A stretch of DNA of 53,389 nucleotides from an uncultured Sphingomonadaceae bacterium (lineage in GTDB: Bacteria; Pseudomonadota; Alphaproteobacteria; Sphingomonadales; Sphingomonadaceae), in assembly GCA_903871605.1 (NCBI GenBank), contig CAIQHF010000003.1, positions 1 through 53,389 on the forward strand, given 5' to 3'. The translations under genes were made by a program, and so were the position numbers. Below are positions 1 to 11,675 of the stretch, one piece after another (positions within the stretch are counted from its first letter, which is position 1; every line of letters starts with the position of its first letter). Under the pieces are notes generated by a model. The model saw only the letters and a list, made by a program, of their open reading frames with translations, was not told where the DNA came from and did not search any database.

Positions 1-440
1 CTCGGATCCCGCGAGGGCCTTCATCTTCGCCGTCGCCTGATGCCGGGTGGGCCTGTGCCGGAAGGCTGGGCCGTCGACCTTTGGAGCGCGGACGCGATGC
101 GATCCCGGTTGGGGCGGACGCCTGGTTATCTGCCGGTCTCCGCGTGGCACGGGAGGCGGCAAGCAGGTGCTGGCCTGGTTGACGACAGTAACGAGGACAT
201 CCCTCCGGATGCCAGCGCGCCGGCCGTTCGGACGGTCGCCGACGCGCGGGGCCCCGGCGCCGTCCCATCCCGCTCGACGCACGCCCTGATCGGGAGCGGG
301 GCCGAGCAAGGCTGCGTATAACCCATACGGTTCGTTTTGTCAAGTTGGGATGCGGCCTGGCGTTCGCTACGGTTGTCCTTGCAAATGAAAATGATACCGG
401 CAAGCAATCGGTCCGGGTGAATGAAAATTGGGGGCTTTTA
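1..440. other. Leading segment without a confident gene
   Basis: I see no convincing gene here. Bases 2-40 read as a short open stretch ending in TGA at 38-40 and could be the last dozen codons of a gene that starts outside the window, but this is too short to identify. Bases 40-300 are GC-rich and open in several frames without a recognisable product. From about 300 the sequence becomes clearly more AT-rich, as expected for the leader and promoter of the peptidase gene that starts at 441. I could not place a trustworthy -35/-10 pair. Confidence 0.4.
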
Positions 441-2432
441 GTGTATCGTTTTGCTCATAGCCTCGCGGCTACCGCAATGCTTTTGATCCCGGCCGCGTCA
501 ATCGCTGCGGAGCCGGCCACGGACATGGCTCGGAGGTTCGGGGCACTAGATTTTGTCATCGACGTAAGTCTTTCGCCTGACGGCAAGCACGTGGCCTATG
601 TCGTGCCCGGTTCAGGGCAGTCAACGGTCGTCATGGTTTCAGGCGCCGATGGAAGCGACGCGAAACCGATCGCGCGGGCGGGTGGTGACCCGCTTCGGCT
701 CGAAGGTTGCGGATGGTCGGCCAACGACCGCGTCGTGTGCAAGGAATATGGCGTTGCCCTAGCCTATAACCAGACGAAAGCGGCGTTTACGCGGACCGTT
801 GCGTTCGATCTCGATGGTGGACATGTCCAATCGATTGGCCGGCGGATCACGCACGATGAGACTCGCATCAGCCAATTCGACGGGAATGTCATAGACTGGC
901 TTTCGGGTACGGACGGGATAGTGCTGATGACCCGCGACTATGTGCCTGAGCATCCGTCCAATATCGCAAGTAGCTGGAACGAACTCGACGGGGTCGGTGT
1001 CGATCTGGTCGACACCCGAACCGGGCGAGGCAAGACCGTCGAGACCCCGAGCCGAAGTGCCGATCAATATATTTCCGATGGTCGCGGTGTCGTAAGGATC
1101 ATGTCCTCGGATCAAGGAGGCGGCGCGAGCTCCGAACTAACCGGAACGACGATCTATTATTACCGTACCGACAAGGACAGAAACTGGCGGAGGTTCAGTC
1201 ACGACGGGCCGGGCGAGAATGCGTTGCGACCCATCGCTGTCGACGGGCAGGCGAACGTCGCTTATGCGCTGCAGTCTCTGGATGGGCGAGACGCGCTGTA
1301 TCGCGTCGCGCTCGATGGCACGATGAAGGCGGAACTGGTTTACGCCAATCCGACGGTGGATATCAGCGGCGTTGTAAGCATTGGTCGTGGTGGACGTGTC
1401 ATTGGCGCGAGCTACGTTACGGATCGACGCCAGATCGAATATTTCGATCCGGCATATAGATCGCTGGCGACAGCACTCACCAAGGTTCTTCCAGGGCTAC
1501 CGCTTATCTACTTTCTGAGTGCGAGCGCCGACGAGAAACAGTTACTTATTTTTGCGGGCAGTGATGCCGATCCCGGTCATTATTTCTACTTCGATCGCAC
1601 CGATCGTCATCTCAATCAACTCACCCTGGCACGGCCCGATCTCGACGGTGTTACGCTGGCGACCCAGCATAGTGTAAGCTACCCGGCATCTGACGGAAAG
1701 ACGGTGCCAGCTTATCTGACGCGTCCGCCGGGGACTGACGGAAAGCATTTGCCCGTCATTATCATGCCACATGGCGGCCCCGCCTCGCGAGATGAATGGG
1801 GCTTCGACTGGCTCGCTCAGTATTTCGCGCTACGAGGGTTTGCCGTCCTTCAGCCGGAATTTCGCGGCTCCTCCGGTTACGGTGACGCCTGGTATGTCAG
1901 TAATGGCTTCAAGTCCTGGAAGACTGCGATCGGGGATATCACAGACGGCGCGCGCTGGCTGATCAAAGATGGTATTGCCGACCCCGATCGTGTCGCGATA
2001 CTCGGCTGGTCATATGGCGGCTATGCAGCTCTGCAGTCTGCGGTGACGGATCCCAAGCTGTTTAAGGCTATCGTGGCCATTGCCCCCGTCACCGACCTGA
2101 ACATGTATAAGGACGAAGCGCAGAACTATACCAATGCGCGAATCGTCGACCGTTTCATCGGTGCCGGACCTTATGTCAACGAAGGTTCGCCGGCGCGCCA
2201 TGCCGATCGCATGGAGGCGCCGATCCTGTTGTTCCATGGCGACCAAGACATCAATGTGAATATCGCGGAGTCGCAGACGATGGATCGCGCGTTGCGCGCG
2301 GCTCACAAGCGATCCGAACTCGTCACGTTCAAAGGCCTGGACCACCAACTAGACGATGGCGACGCACGAGCGGAAATGCTGGCTAAGATCGACGCCTTCC
2401 TTCGCGAGGCCTTAAAGCTGCCGACGCCTTGA
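441..2432 (+). CDS. S9-family prolyl oligopeptidase-like serine peptidase, exported
   Basis: This 663-residue protein belongs to the S9 prolyl oligopeptidase / acylaminoacyl-peptidase group, which has an N-terminal beta-propeller and a C-terminal alpha/beta hydrolase. The nucleophile motif GWSYGGYA places Ser at about residue 523, the acid lies in FHGDQD near 602-605, and the His in GLDHQ at about 635. The open frame extends to 345, but I chose GTG 441 because a GGGGG ribosome site sits 6 bp upstream and the protein then begins with a clean signal peptide ending near AASIAAE. It probably cleaves short peptides in the periplasm. It stands alone, facing the convergent kinase gene at 2629. Its base composition is visibly more AT-rich than the genes that follow, so recent transfer is possible. 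Exact substrate is unknown. Confidence 0.88.
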   Translation: MYRFAHSLAATAMLLIPAASIAAEPATDMARRFGALDFVIDVSLSPDGKHVAYVVPGSGQSTVVMVSGADGSDAKPIARAGGDPLRLEGCGWSANDRVVCKEYGVALAYNQTKAAFTRTVAFDLDGGHVQSIGRRITHDETRISQFDGNVIDWLSGTDGIVLMTRDYVPEHPSNIASSWNELDGVGVDLVDTRTGRGKTVETPSRSADQYISDGRGVVRIMSSDQGGGASSELTGTTIYYYRTDKDRNWRRFSHDGPGENALRPIAVDGQANVAYALQSLDGRDALYRVALDGTMKAELVYANPTVDISGVVSIGRGGRVIGASYVTDRRQIEYFDPAYRSLATALTKVLPGLPLIYFLSASADEKQLLIFAGSDADPGHYFYFDRTDRHLNQLTLARPDLDGVTLATQHSVSYPASDGKTVPAYLTRPPGTDGKHLPVIIMPHGGPASRDEWGFDWLAQYFALRGFAVLQPEFRGSSGYGDAWYVSNGFKSWKTAIGDITDGARWLIKDGIADPDRVAILGWSYGGYAALQSAVTDPKLFKAIVAIAPVTDLNMYKDEAQNYTNARIVDRFIGAGPYVNEGSPARHADRMEAPILLFHGDQDINVNIAESQTMDRALRAAHKRSELVTFKGLDHQLDDGDARAEMLAKIDAFLREALKLPTP

Positions 2433-2502
2433 ATCGGCCTACGATCAGGAATGGATGCTCATGCGTGCCGGAAGCGGACGTGCAGAATCCGCCATTTACG
2501 TC

Positions 2503-2583
2503 ATCCTGACGAAGGTCAGGATCCAGATAGGCGGCGCCCGAGATGCAACATCGCGCGTCTAAATCCCCGAGCCCCGCTCGGGA
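2503..2583. repeat. REP-like palindrome pair
   Basis: Between the convergent peptidase and kinase genes are two small palindromes. ATCCTGAC (2503-2510) and GTCAGGAT (2515-2522) form a perfect 8-bp stem with a four-base loop, and CCGAG/CTCGG flank a short loop at 2567-2581 followed by GGATGACG. The second is roughly an inverted version of the first. They resemble the REP-type elements in other chromosomal gaps of this window and may also serve as bidirectional transcription ends. Confidence 0.55.
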
Positions 2584-2628
2584 TGACGAAGGAAGCGATC
2601 GGGCGCTAACCACCCCCCGTCCAACAGA

Positions 2629-4104
2629 TCACACTGCCGCGGGCAGCCTCAGCCGCACCAGCAGCCCGCCCAGATCCTCGCTCTCCTCGAGCGTCACCGA
2701 GCCGCCATAGATCTCCGCCACGTCGCGCACGATCGCGAGGCCGAGCCCCGTCCCGGGCTTGCCCGTATCGAGCCGCGCGCCGCGCTCGAAGATCTTTTCG
2801 CGCGCCGCCTCGGGGATGCCGAGCCCGTCGTCCTCGACCAGGATGTCGACCGCGTCGCCCGCACGCGCCACCGTGACGAACACGCGCCCGCCGCCATATT
2901 TGGCGGCATTCTCGATCAGATTGCCGAGCAGCTCGTCGAGATCCTGCCGCTCGACGCGCACGCTCAGCCCGCGCGCGCCGTCGAGATCGATCACCGCATC
3001 GGGGAACAGCCGGTCGACCGCGTTGGTCACCGCCTCGAGCGAGGGCCACACCGCGGCGCGGCTCTGCGCCGAGCCGCGCCGCCCGACCGCGCGCGCGCGC
3101 GCGAGATGGTGATCGACCTGCCGCCGCATCGTGCGCGCCTCGCGCATCACCGTCTGGGGAAGCTCGGGCGATTGCGCGGTCACCTCGTTCATGATCACGG
3201 TGAGCGGCGTCTTGAGCGCGTGCGCGAGATTGCCCGCATGCGTGCGCGCCTCCTCGGCCTGCTTCTCATTGTGCTGGAGCAGATCGTTCAATTCCTCGAC
3301 CAGCGGCCGGATCTCGACCGGCAGCGCGACCTCGACGCGCGAGAAGCGGCCCGAGCGCACGCCGGCGATCGCCAAGCGCACGCGGCGCAGCGGCCACAGC
3401 CCGTAGATCGTCTGCAGCGCCGACATCAGGATCAGCCCGAGCCCGAGGATCGCGAAGCTGCGGATCATCGTCTTGCGCAGCACGCCGATCTGCGCGTCGA
3501 GAACGTCGCGGCTGGCGGCGACCTGGAAGCGCCAGGTCGTGGCCGATCCGGGAATCTTCACATCCTGTTCGAGCACGCGCAACGGCTCGTCCTTGAACTG
3601 CCGGCTGTCATAGGATCGCTGCTCGGGGGCGGGGCGGGCGAGATCGACGGCGAGCGTCTGATCCCACAGCGAGCGCGAAGGAAACGGCTCGTGCCGCTTG
3701 CCCGAAACCTGCCAGTAGAGCCCCGAATAGGGCTCGAGGAAGCGCTGGTCGGCGAGCGGGCGGTTGAAGCGCACCTCGCCGTCGGGGCCGATCTCGGCCT
3801 GGACGATCATCGCCTTCAGCACATAGGCGAGATTGCCGTCGAAATTGTTGGTGATCGCCCCGACCAGAACGCGATCGAGCGCGAAGCCGCCGCCCGAGAG
3901 CAGCAGCAAGATCCACAGCGCCGCCATGCCGATCATCCGGCGGGTGAGCGACCCGGTGGTGCGCGCGCCAGGCCCCCATTCGACGCCCTTGGGGCGCAGG
4001 AAGACGAGGATGCGCAGCGTGTTGACCGGCACCATCCACCAGCGCTCGCGCAGGCGCACGCCCGCCGTCGCCGACGCGCCGTCGCCTGCGCCCTCGTGCG
4101 TCAC
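2629..4104 (-). CDS. Two-component sensor histidine kinase
   Basis: This membrane sensor kinase partners the OmpR-type regulator immediately upstream. A hydrophobic segment near residues 58-80 and a second before the HAMP-like region bracket a periplasmic sensor domain. The dimerisation domain carries the H-box AHALKTPL (phosphorylated His at about 295 in the 491-residue form). The catalytic domain has the N-box ENAAKYG and G-boxes EDDGLGIP and GTGLGLAIV. The start is uncertain: GTG 4104 lies 16 bp after the regulator's stop, while a TTG at 4149 would overlap the regulator by 29 bp and add a proline/alanine-rich leader. The signal is unknown. The layout (regulator, kinase, nearby PepSY-like secreted protein) resembles PhoPQ/QseBC-type envelope sensing. 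Confidence 0.9.
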   Translation of the reverse strand: MTHEGAGDGASATAGVRLRERWWMVPVNTLRILVFLRPKGVEWGPGARTTGSLTRRMIGMAALWILLLLSGGGFALDRVLVGAITNNFDGNLAYVLKAMIVQAEIGPDGEVRFNRPLADQRFLEPYSGLYWQVSGKRHEPFPSRSLWDQTLAVDLARPAPEQRSYDSRQFKDEPLRVLEQDVKIPGSATTWRFQVAASRDVLDAQIGVLRKTMIRSFAILGLGLILMSALQTIYGLWPLRRVRLAIAGVRSGRFSRVEVALPVEIRPLVEELNDLLQHNEKQAEEARTHAGNLAHALKTPLTVIMNEVTAQSPELPQTVMREARTMRRQVDHHLARARAVGRRGSAQSRAAVWPSLEAVTNAVDRLFPDAVIDLDGARGLSVRVERQDLDELLGNLIENAAKYGGGRVFVTVARAGDAVDILVEDDGLGIPEAAREKIFERGARLDTGKPGTGLGLAIVRDVAEIYGGSVTLEESEDLGGLLVRLRLPAAV

Positions 4105-4120
4105 GGCAGCGGCGGCGGCC

Positions 4121-4795
4121 TCAGGCGGTGGCGGCGTCGGGCTCTTCAAGGCTGTAGCCCAGGCCCCGGATGGTGGTGATGATGTCGGTGCCGAGCTTCT
4201 TGCGGATGCGCGTGACGAACACCTCGATCGTGTTCGAGTCGCGGTCGAAATCCTGGTCGTAGATATGTTCGATCAGCTCGGTGCGGCTGACCACCTTGCC
4301 CTTGTGGTGCATCAGATAGGAGAGCAGCTTATATTCCTGCGCGGTGAGCTTCACCGGCTCGCCCGCGCGCGTCACCTTACCCGAGCGCGTATCGAGCCGC
4401 ACCTCGCCCGCGATCAGCTCGGACGAGGCATTGCCCGCCGCGCGGCGGATCAGCGCGCGCAGCCGCGCGATCAGCTCCTCGGTCTGGAACGGCTTGGCGA
4501 GATAGTCGTCGGCGCCGGCGTCGAGCCCGGCGACCTTGTCCGACCAGCTGTCACGCGCGGTCAGCACCAGCACGGGCATGTCCCGCCCCTCCTTGCGCCA
4601 GCGATCGAGCACGGTCAGGCCATCGACCTCGGGAAGCCCGAGATCGAGGATGATCGCGTCGTAATTCTCGGTCGAGCCCAGATAATGACCGTCCTCGCCG
4701 TCGGTCGCGAGATCGATCGCATAGCCCGCGCCCTCGAGCGTGGCGCGCAGCTGGCGGCCGAGCGTGGGTTCGTCTTCGACGACGAGAATGCGCAT
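4121..4795 (-). CDS. OmpR/PhoB-family response regulator
   Basis: The 224-residue protein has an N-terminal receiver domain with the acidic pocket EDE near the start, the phosphoacceptor Asp51 in ILDLGLPE, and the conserved Lys in the LAKPF motif near 101. The C-terminal half is a winged-helix DNA-binding domain of the OmpR/PhoB type, ending with the DSNTIEVFVTRIRKKLG recognition-helix block. It is transcribed leftward ahead of the sensor kinase gene and very probably is phosphorylated by it. Which genes it controls cannot be told from the sequence; the small secreted protein encoded upstream at 4923-5219 is a candidate. Confidence 0.93.
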   Translation of the reverse strand: MRILVVEDEPTLGRQLRATLEGAGYAIDLATDGEDGHYLGSTENYDAIILDLGLPEVDGLTVLDRWRKEGRDMPVLVLTARDSWSDKVAGLDAGADDYLAKPFQTEELIARLRALIRRAAGNASSELIAGEVRLDTRSGKVTRAGEPVKLTAQEYKLLSYLMHHKGKVVSRTELIEHIYDQDFDRDSNTIEVFVTRIRKKLGTDIITTIRGLGYSLEEPDAATA

Positions 4796-4896
4796 CGGGC
4801 AGGCCTTTCGATATGGTCGTCCGCCCTATGTGGCGTGACGAACATGAACGGGCAAGCAACGATCGGGTTGCGGGGTACGGCGCACGTAGAGACGGT

Positions 4897-4919
4897 GTTC
4901 CCCGGCCTGCGCCGGGAAC
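4897..4919. repeat. REP-like palindrome
   Basis: A 23-bp near-perfect inverted repeat, with arms GTTCCCCGGC and GCCGGGAAC, lies in the 127-bp gap between the response regulator and the PepSY-like gene. The same arm sequence occurs in the gaps at 8668-8765 and 14316-14415, so this is a dispersed chromosomal element rather than a private terminator. Confidence 0.6.
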
Positions 4920-4922
4920 GCG

Positions 4923-5219
4923 CTATCGCGGCGAGCGCCGGACCTCGCGGCCGGTGCGCCCGTCGACGTCGATCCACGACACCGCGCCGCCGCGCATGAA
5001 CTTCAGCCGGTAGCTGTCCGAATATTCGTCATAGTCGGAGCCCAGATAATCATAGCCCGGCATGCCGTTGCGCCATTGCTGCTGGATCTCGCGCAGCGGC
5101 GGCGCGCCCTCGCGGCGCATCTCGCGCGCGCGGAACTGGTCGGGCGGACGACGCGGCCCCGCCTCGACGGGCGCCGCGCCGACCGCCAGCAGCGAGAGAA
5201 ACAGGAGGACGCGCTTCAT
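4923..5219 (-). CDS. Small secreted PepSY-like protein
   Basis: This 98-residue protein begins with a signal peptide (MKRVLLFLSLLAVGAAP, cleavage near VEA-G). Its C-terminal part, from YRLKFMRG to DVDGRTGREVRR, has the pattern of half a PepSY repeat: alternating strands closing in a D-x-x-T/R-G turn. Such proteins are commonly encoded beside two-component systems in this group of bacteria and act in the periplasm or envelope. Start is uncertain: ATG 5219 gives the tightest signal peptide, with in-frame ATGs at 5225 and 5237 and no strong ribosome site for any. It is leftward, 127 bp upstream of the response regulator, and may share its regulation. Confidence 0.7.
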   Translation of the reverse strand: MKRVLLFLSLLAVGAAPVEAGPRRPPDQFRAREMRREGAPPLREIQQQWRNGMPGYDYLGSDYDEYSDSYRLKFMRGGAVSWIDVDGRTGREVRRSPR

Positions 5220-5356
5220 CGACATGGACGCTGGCATGCCGGCTGCGCGTTGAACAAGCCGTGAATATGGAGGGTGTCGGGGTTTGATGCGCCGATGTGG
5301 CGCTTTTGCATCGCTCAGGGTTACATTTCGGGCACACATCGCCTAGCTCGCACGAC

Positions 5357-7141
<1,785 letters not shown>

Positions 7142-7166
7142 GGGCGGCGCTATTGCTGGCACCACC

Positions 7167-7198
7167 CTGTCATCCCGGACTTGATCCGGGATCCAGAG
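7167..7198. repeat. REP-like palindrome
   Basis: The arms TCCCGGA and TCCGGGA flank a short spacer within a larger element reading CCTGTCATCCCGGAC then TTGATCCGGGATCCAG. It lies between the convergent Uup gene and the secreted-protein gene and could end transcription from either side. A related element is at 20519-20543. Confidence 0.55.
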
Positions 7199-7246
7199 TT
7201 TCAGGCGACATCGCCCGAAGCCCTAGATCCTGATAGGGTTTTTGAC

Positions 7247-7744
7247 CTATTTTTTGGCCGCTGGAGTGGCAGCGGCTGCGGCTGGCGAAGGCAACCCCGC
7301 TTCCTTGCCCAACTCCGCCATTTTCGCTGGATCGACCATCTTGCCCATGGCCTGCGTCTGGGCGTTTACTGCAGGATCGCTGAACAGCCCCCTCGCAGCG
7401 ACCTCGCCCAATACTCGAAACCCGGTCTCCATTGCGGTCTGCCCCTCATTCTTGAGCGCAGCGACGATCTGGGGGCGACAATCGACGAGCATCAGCCGCT
7501 CGAACAAATGCGCAGCCTGCAGATTGAGCTGCTGGTGCTGGGCAGGCGTCAGCGTGCTCATGCCCGCAACCGCCGGGTGCGAGGCCATCGCGCCAAACAT
7601 CCATTGCATGAACTCGGTCCGATCCGCGTCGCTCGCCTTGGAGACAAGGCAGCGGGACAGATCGTCCGTAAAGACGCCAGCAGCAGCGGGGGCAGCTACG
7701 ACCATCGATGCGAGCATCGTAGCAGCCCATCGTCTAAAGCGCAT
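7247..7744 (-). CDS. Secreted protein of unknown function
   Basis: This 165-residue protein begins with a clear signal peptide (MRFRRWAATMLASMVVAAPAAA). The mature part is mostly helical, has a conserved-looking Cys pair (SRCLVSK and LVDCRPQ, likely disulphide-bonded in the periplasm), and ends in an alanine/proline-rich tail with two lysines. ATG 7744 follows a good GGGGG ribosome site. I do not recognise a named domain. It is leftward, 56 bp from the end of the DUF815 ATPase gene, and may be read through from that gene. Confidence 0.72.
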   Translation of the reverse strand: MRFRRWAATMLASMVVAAPAAAGVFTDDLSRCLVSKASDADRTEFMQWMFGAMASHPAVAGMSTLTPAQHQQLNLQAAHLFERLMLVDCRPQIVAALKNEGQTAMETGFRVLGEVAARGLFSDPAVNAQTQAMGKMVDPAKMAELGKEAGLPSPAAAAATPAAKK

Positions 7745-7800
7745 TTTTACCCCCTAAGCCCTTTCTCACACAAGCAGAGCAGCGGTCGGAAGGCAATTGG

Positions 7801-8628
7801 TCAAACCCGCTTCCCCTCGCGCCCCGCCAGCTCCACCACATATTGCCACGCCACCCGCCCCGAGCGCGCCCCGCGCCCGGTCGCCCACGCCACCGCGTCG
7901 GCGCCGTCGAACAAAAGCCCCAGCTTCGCCGCATAGGCCGCGACCATCGCCAGATAGGTCGGCTGGTCGACATTGTGGAACCCCACCGACAGCCCGAAGC
8001 GGTCGGCGAGCGCGAGGCGGTCGTCGAGCACGTCGCGCGCGTTGATCGCGCGCTCCTCCTCGCCATGTTCTCGCGCGACGATGTGGCGGCGGTTGGCGGT
8101 GACGTGGAGGCGGGCATTGTCGGGCCGCGCCTCGGCGCCGCCCTCGAGCAGCGAGCGCAAGGTCCGCGGGCCCGCCGCACCCTCCTCGAAGCCGAGATCG
8201 TCGACGAACAGCGCGAACGCCCGCGCGCTGCGGGCGATCAGGTCGAACAGGTGGGGCAGCGTCGGCAGCGAGTCCGGCGCGACCTCGATCAGCGCGATGT
8301 CCTTGCCCTCGGCGCGCAGCGCGCCGACGACGCTCTTCACCAGCGACGACTTGCCCGTGCCGCGCGCGCCCCACAGCAGCACGTCGTGCGCGGGCAGCCG
8401 ATCGGCGAGGCGGCGCGCATTCTGGAGCAGCGCGGCCTTCTGCGGTTCGATCCCGGTGAGCAGGTCGAGCGCGAGCGGGCGGAAGCCGCGCGCCGCGACC
8501 AGCACGCCCTCGCGCCAGACATAGGCGGGGTGCGCGTGCGGATCCGCGGCCGGCGGCGGCGGCGGCGAGAGCCGCTCGAGCGCGGCGGCGATGCGGGCGA
8601 GATCGGGTGTGTCGGAGGCGTTGGTCAT
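7801..8628 (-). CDS. DUF815-family P-loop ATPase
   Basis: A 275-residue cytoplasmic protein of the DUF815 AAA-like family. The Walker A motif GARGTGKSS is in the middle of the protein, and the Walker B-like segment FALFVDDLGFEE follows about 45 residues later, with an arginine-rich sensor region toward the C-terminus. The family is widespread and conserved, but its cellular role is not established. Length and motif order are normal. It is preceded by a large inverted REP-like element (8668-8765) that separates it from prsR. Confidence 0.85.
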   Translation of the reverse strand: MTNASDTPDLARIAAALERLSPPPPPAADPHAHPAYVWREGVLVAARGFRPLALDLLTGIEPQKAALLQNARRLADRLPAHDVLLWGARGTGKSSLVKSVVGALRAEGKDIALIEVAPDSLPTLPHLFDLIARSARAFALFVDDLGFEEGAAGPRTLRSLLEGGAEARPDNARLHVTANRRHIVAREHGEEERAINARDVLDDRLALADRFGLSVGFHNVDQPTYLAMVAAYAAKLGLLFDGADAVAWATGRGARSGRVAWQYVVELAGREGKRV

Positions 8629-8667
8629 GGGCTGGCTTTAGACAGAAGCCGGCTTCCGATCGAGCCC

Positions 8668-8765
8668 GTTCCCCGGCGCAGGCCGGGGCCCAGGCCCGGA
8701 GCATGTGGCGGACGCGGCGTTCGGGAAGCGAGCTGGGGCCTGGGCCCCGGCTTTCGCCGGGGAAC
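8668..8765. repeat. Inverted pair of REP-like elements
   Basis: Two hairpins in opposite orientation, CCCCGG-cgcagg-CCGGGG (8671-8688) and CCCCGG-ctttcg-CCGGGG (8745-8762), are joined by matching GGGCCCAGGCC / GGCCTGGGCC arms, so the whole 98-bp segment can fold on itself. A very similar pair is at 14316-14415. This is the typical architecture of a paired REP (BIME-like) element. It lies between leftward prsR and the leftward DUF815 gene. Confidence 0.65.
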
Positions 8766-8831
8766 AGCTTCTCCGTCATGCCTCTCTCCCGCTTTCGCGG
8801 GCGCCTCCCTCTCCCGCAAGCGGAGAGAATT

Positions 8832-10201
<1,370 letters not shown>

Positions 10202-10205
<4 letters not shown>

Positions 10206-11647
10206 GCCGACAGCCTCTGTTCGGGCGCCTCGGCGAACGGCAGCAGGATCGCGAAGCGACTGCCCTCGCCCTCGCGGCTGTCGACCTCGAGCCGGCCGCC
10301 GATCGCCGCGACCAGCGCGCGCGCCTCGAACGCGCCGATGCCGAAGCCGCCCGGCTTGGTCGAATCGAACGGCACGAACAGCCCGTGGCGGACGAAGTCG
10401 GCGCTCATCCCGCGGCCGCGATCGAGCACCGCGATCTCGACCTCCTGCCCGCGCCGCTCGACCGACAGCCAGACCGCCTCGTCGACGGGGCTCGCCTCGA
10501 TCGCATTCTGGACGAGATGGCCGAGCGCGAGCTCGAGCCGCACCGGATCGAACAGCGCATGGATGTCGGCGCGACCCGACAGCCGGACGGGGTGTTGCGC
10601 GCGGCGGCGCGCGGCGATCGTCTCGAGCACCGCCATCGGTGTCGCGACCCTCGGCGCGTCGACCTTGGCCGCGGTCTGCGGCGCGAGCCTGGCGAGCAGA
10701 TCGTTGAGCCGCACCACCGAATCCTTGAGCGTCTCGACCATGTCGGCGCGGAAGGCGGGATTGTCGGCATGGCGCTCGGCATTGCGCGCGACGAGACCGA
10801 GCTGGCTCGCCAGATTCTTGACGTCGTGGACGATGAACGCGAAGCGCCGGTTGAACTCGTGGAAACGCCGCGCCTCGCCGAGCGCCGCCTGGCCCTGCGC
10901 CTCGGCGAGATGGCTGGCGACCTGGCGGCCGGCGACCGAGAGCAGATCATGATCCTCCCAGTCGAGCCGGCGATCGATCGGCGGCCGGCCGAGCAGGACA
11001 TAGCCGGCGATGCGGTCGCCATGGACCAGCGGCACGCCCGCCCAGATCGTCGTGTCGGCGACCAGCCAGTCGGGGGCGTAGCGGCGCTCCTCCTCGGTCG
11101 CGGCGGGGCTGGCGGCGTCGGCGCGCAGCGCGTCGCCGTCGAGGATGCGCGGCAGACGTTCGACCATCCGCACGAAGGCGGCATCGAAGCCGCCGCCGAT
11201 CGCCTCGGGCCAGGCGCCCGCGCCCGCGGGCTCGAGCCGGCTCGCATCGGTCGGCACGAACAGCCGCGCGACGGGCGAATCGGTGATGTCGGCAAGCGCG
11301 CGCTCGATCCGCCCGGCGGGCGCGTCGCCCGCCTCGCCGCCGCCCAAGGTGCGCGTGAAGCGCAGCCATTCGGCACGATAGTCGTAGCGATGGCGGAACA
11401 GATGCTTGGAGATCTGCAGCCGGAGCCAGCTGCGCGCGCGCCCCTGGGGCATCAGCAGCATCGCCGCGAAGGTCGCGCCGAAGGTGACGACGACGCGGGC
11501 CACCCAGGCATAGGCGATGCCGAGCGGCTCGACCGCGGCGAGCAGGACGACGGTCATCGCGAGATAGGCGAGCGATGCCCCGATCGCGAGGATGCGCAGG
11601 ATCGCGGTGCGCGACGGATGGAACACGCCGTTGCCGGTCGCGCTCAC
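10202..11647 (-). CDS. prsK: PrsK-type sensor histidine kinase, short N-terminus
   Basis: This 481-residue protein matches the XrtA/PEP-CTERM kinase PrsK from its last membrane segments onward. There are two hydrophobic helices (about 15-40 and 45-62), the linker LFRHRYDYRAEWLRF, a GAF-like domain, the H-box FIVHDVKNLASQL and a HATPase domain with DRGRGM and GGFGIGAF. Family members I know are longer (about 680 residues) because several more helices precede this point. Here translation must start at GTG 11647 or nearby, only 28 bp after the glycosyltransferase stop, with no upstream ATG in frame. It is coupled to prsR by a 4-bp overlap and should phosphorylate it. Confidence 0.82.
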
Positions 11648-11675
11648 GATGCGCGCGCCCCTCGCCGCGGCGCGG

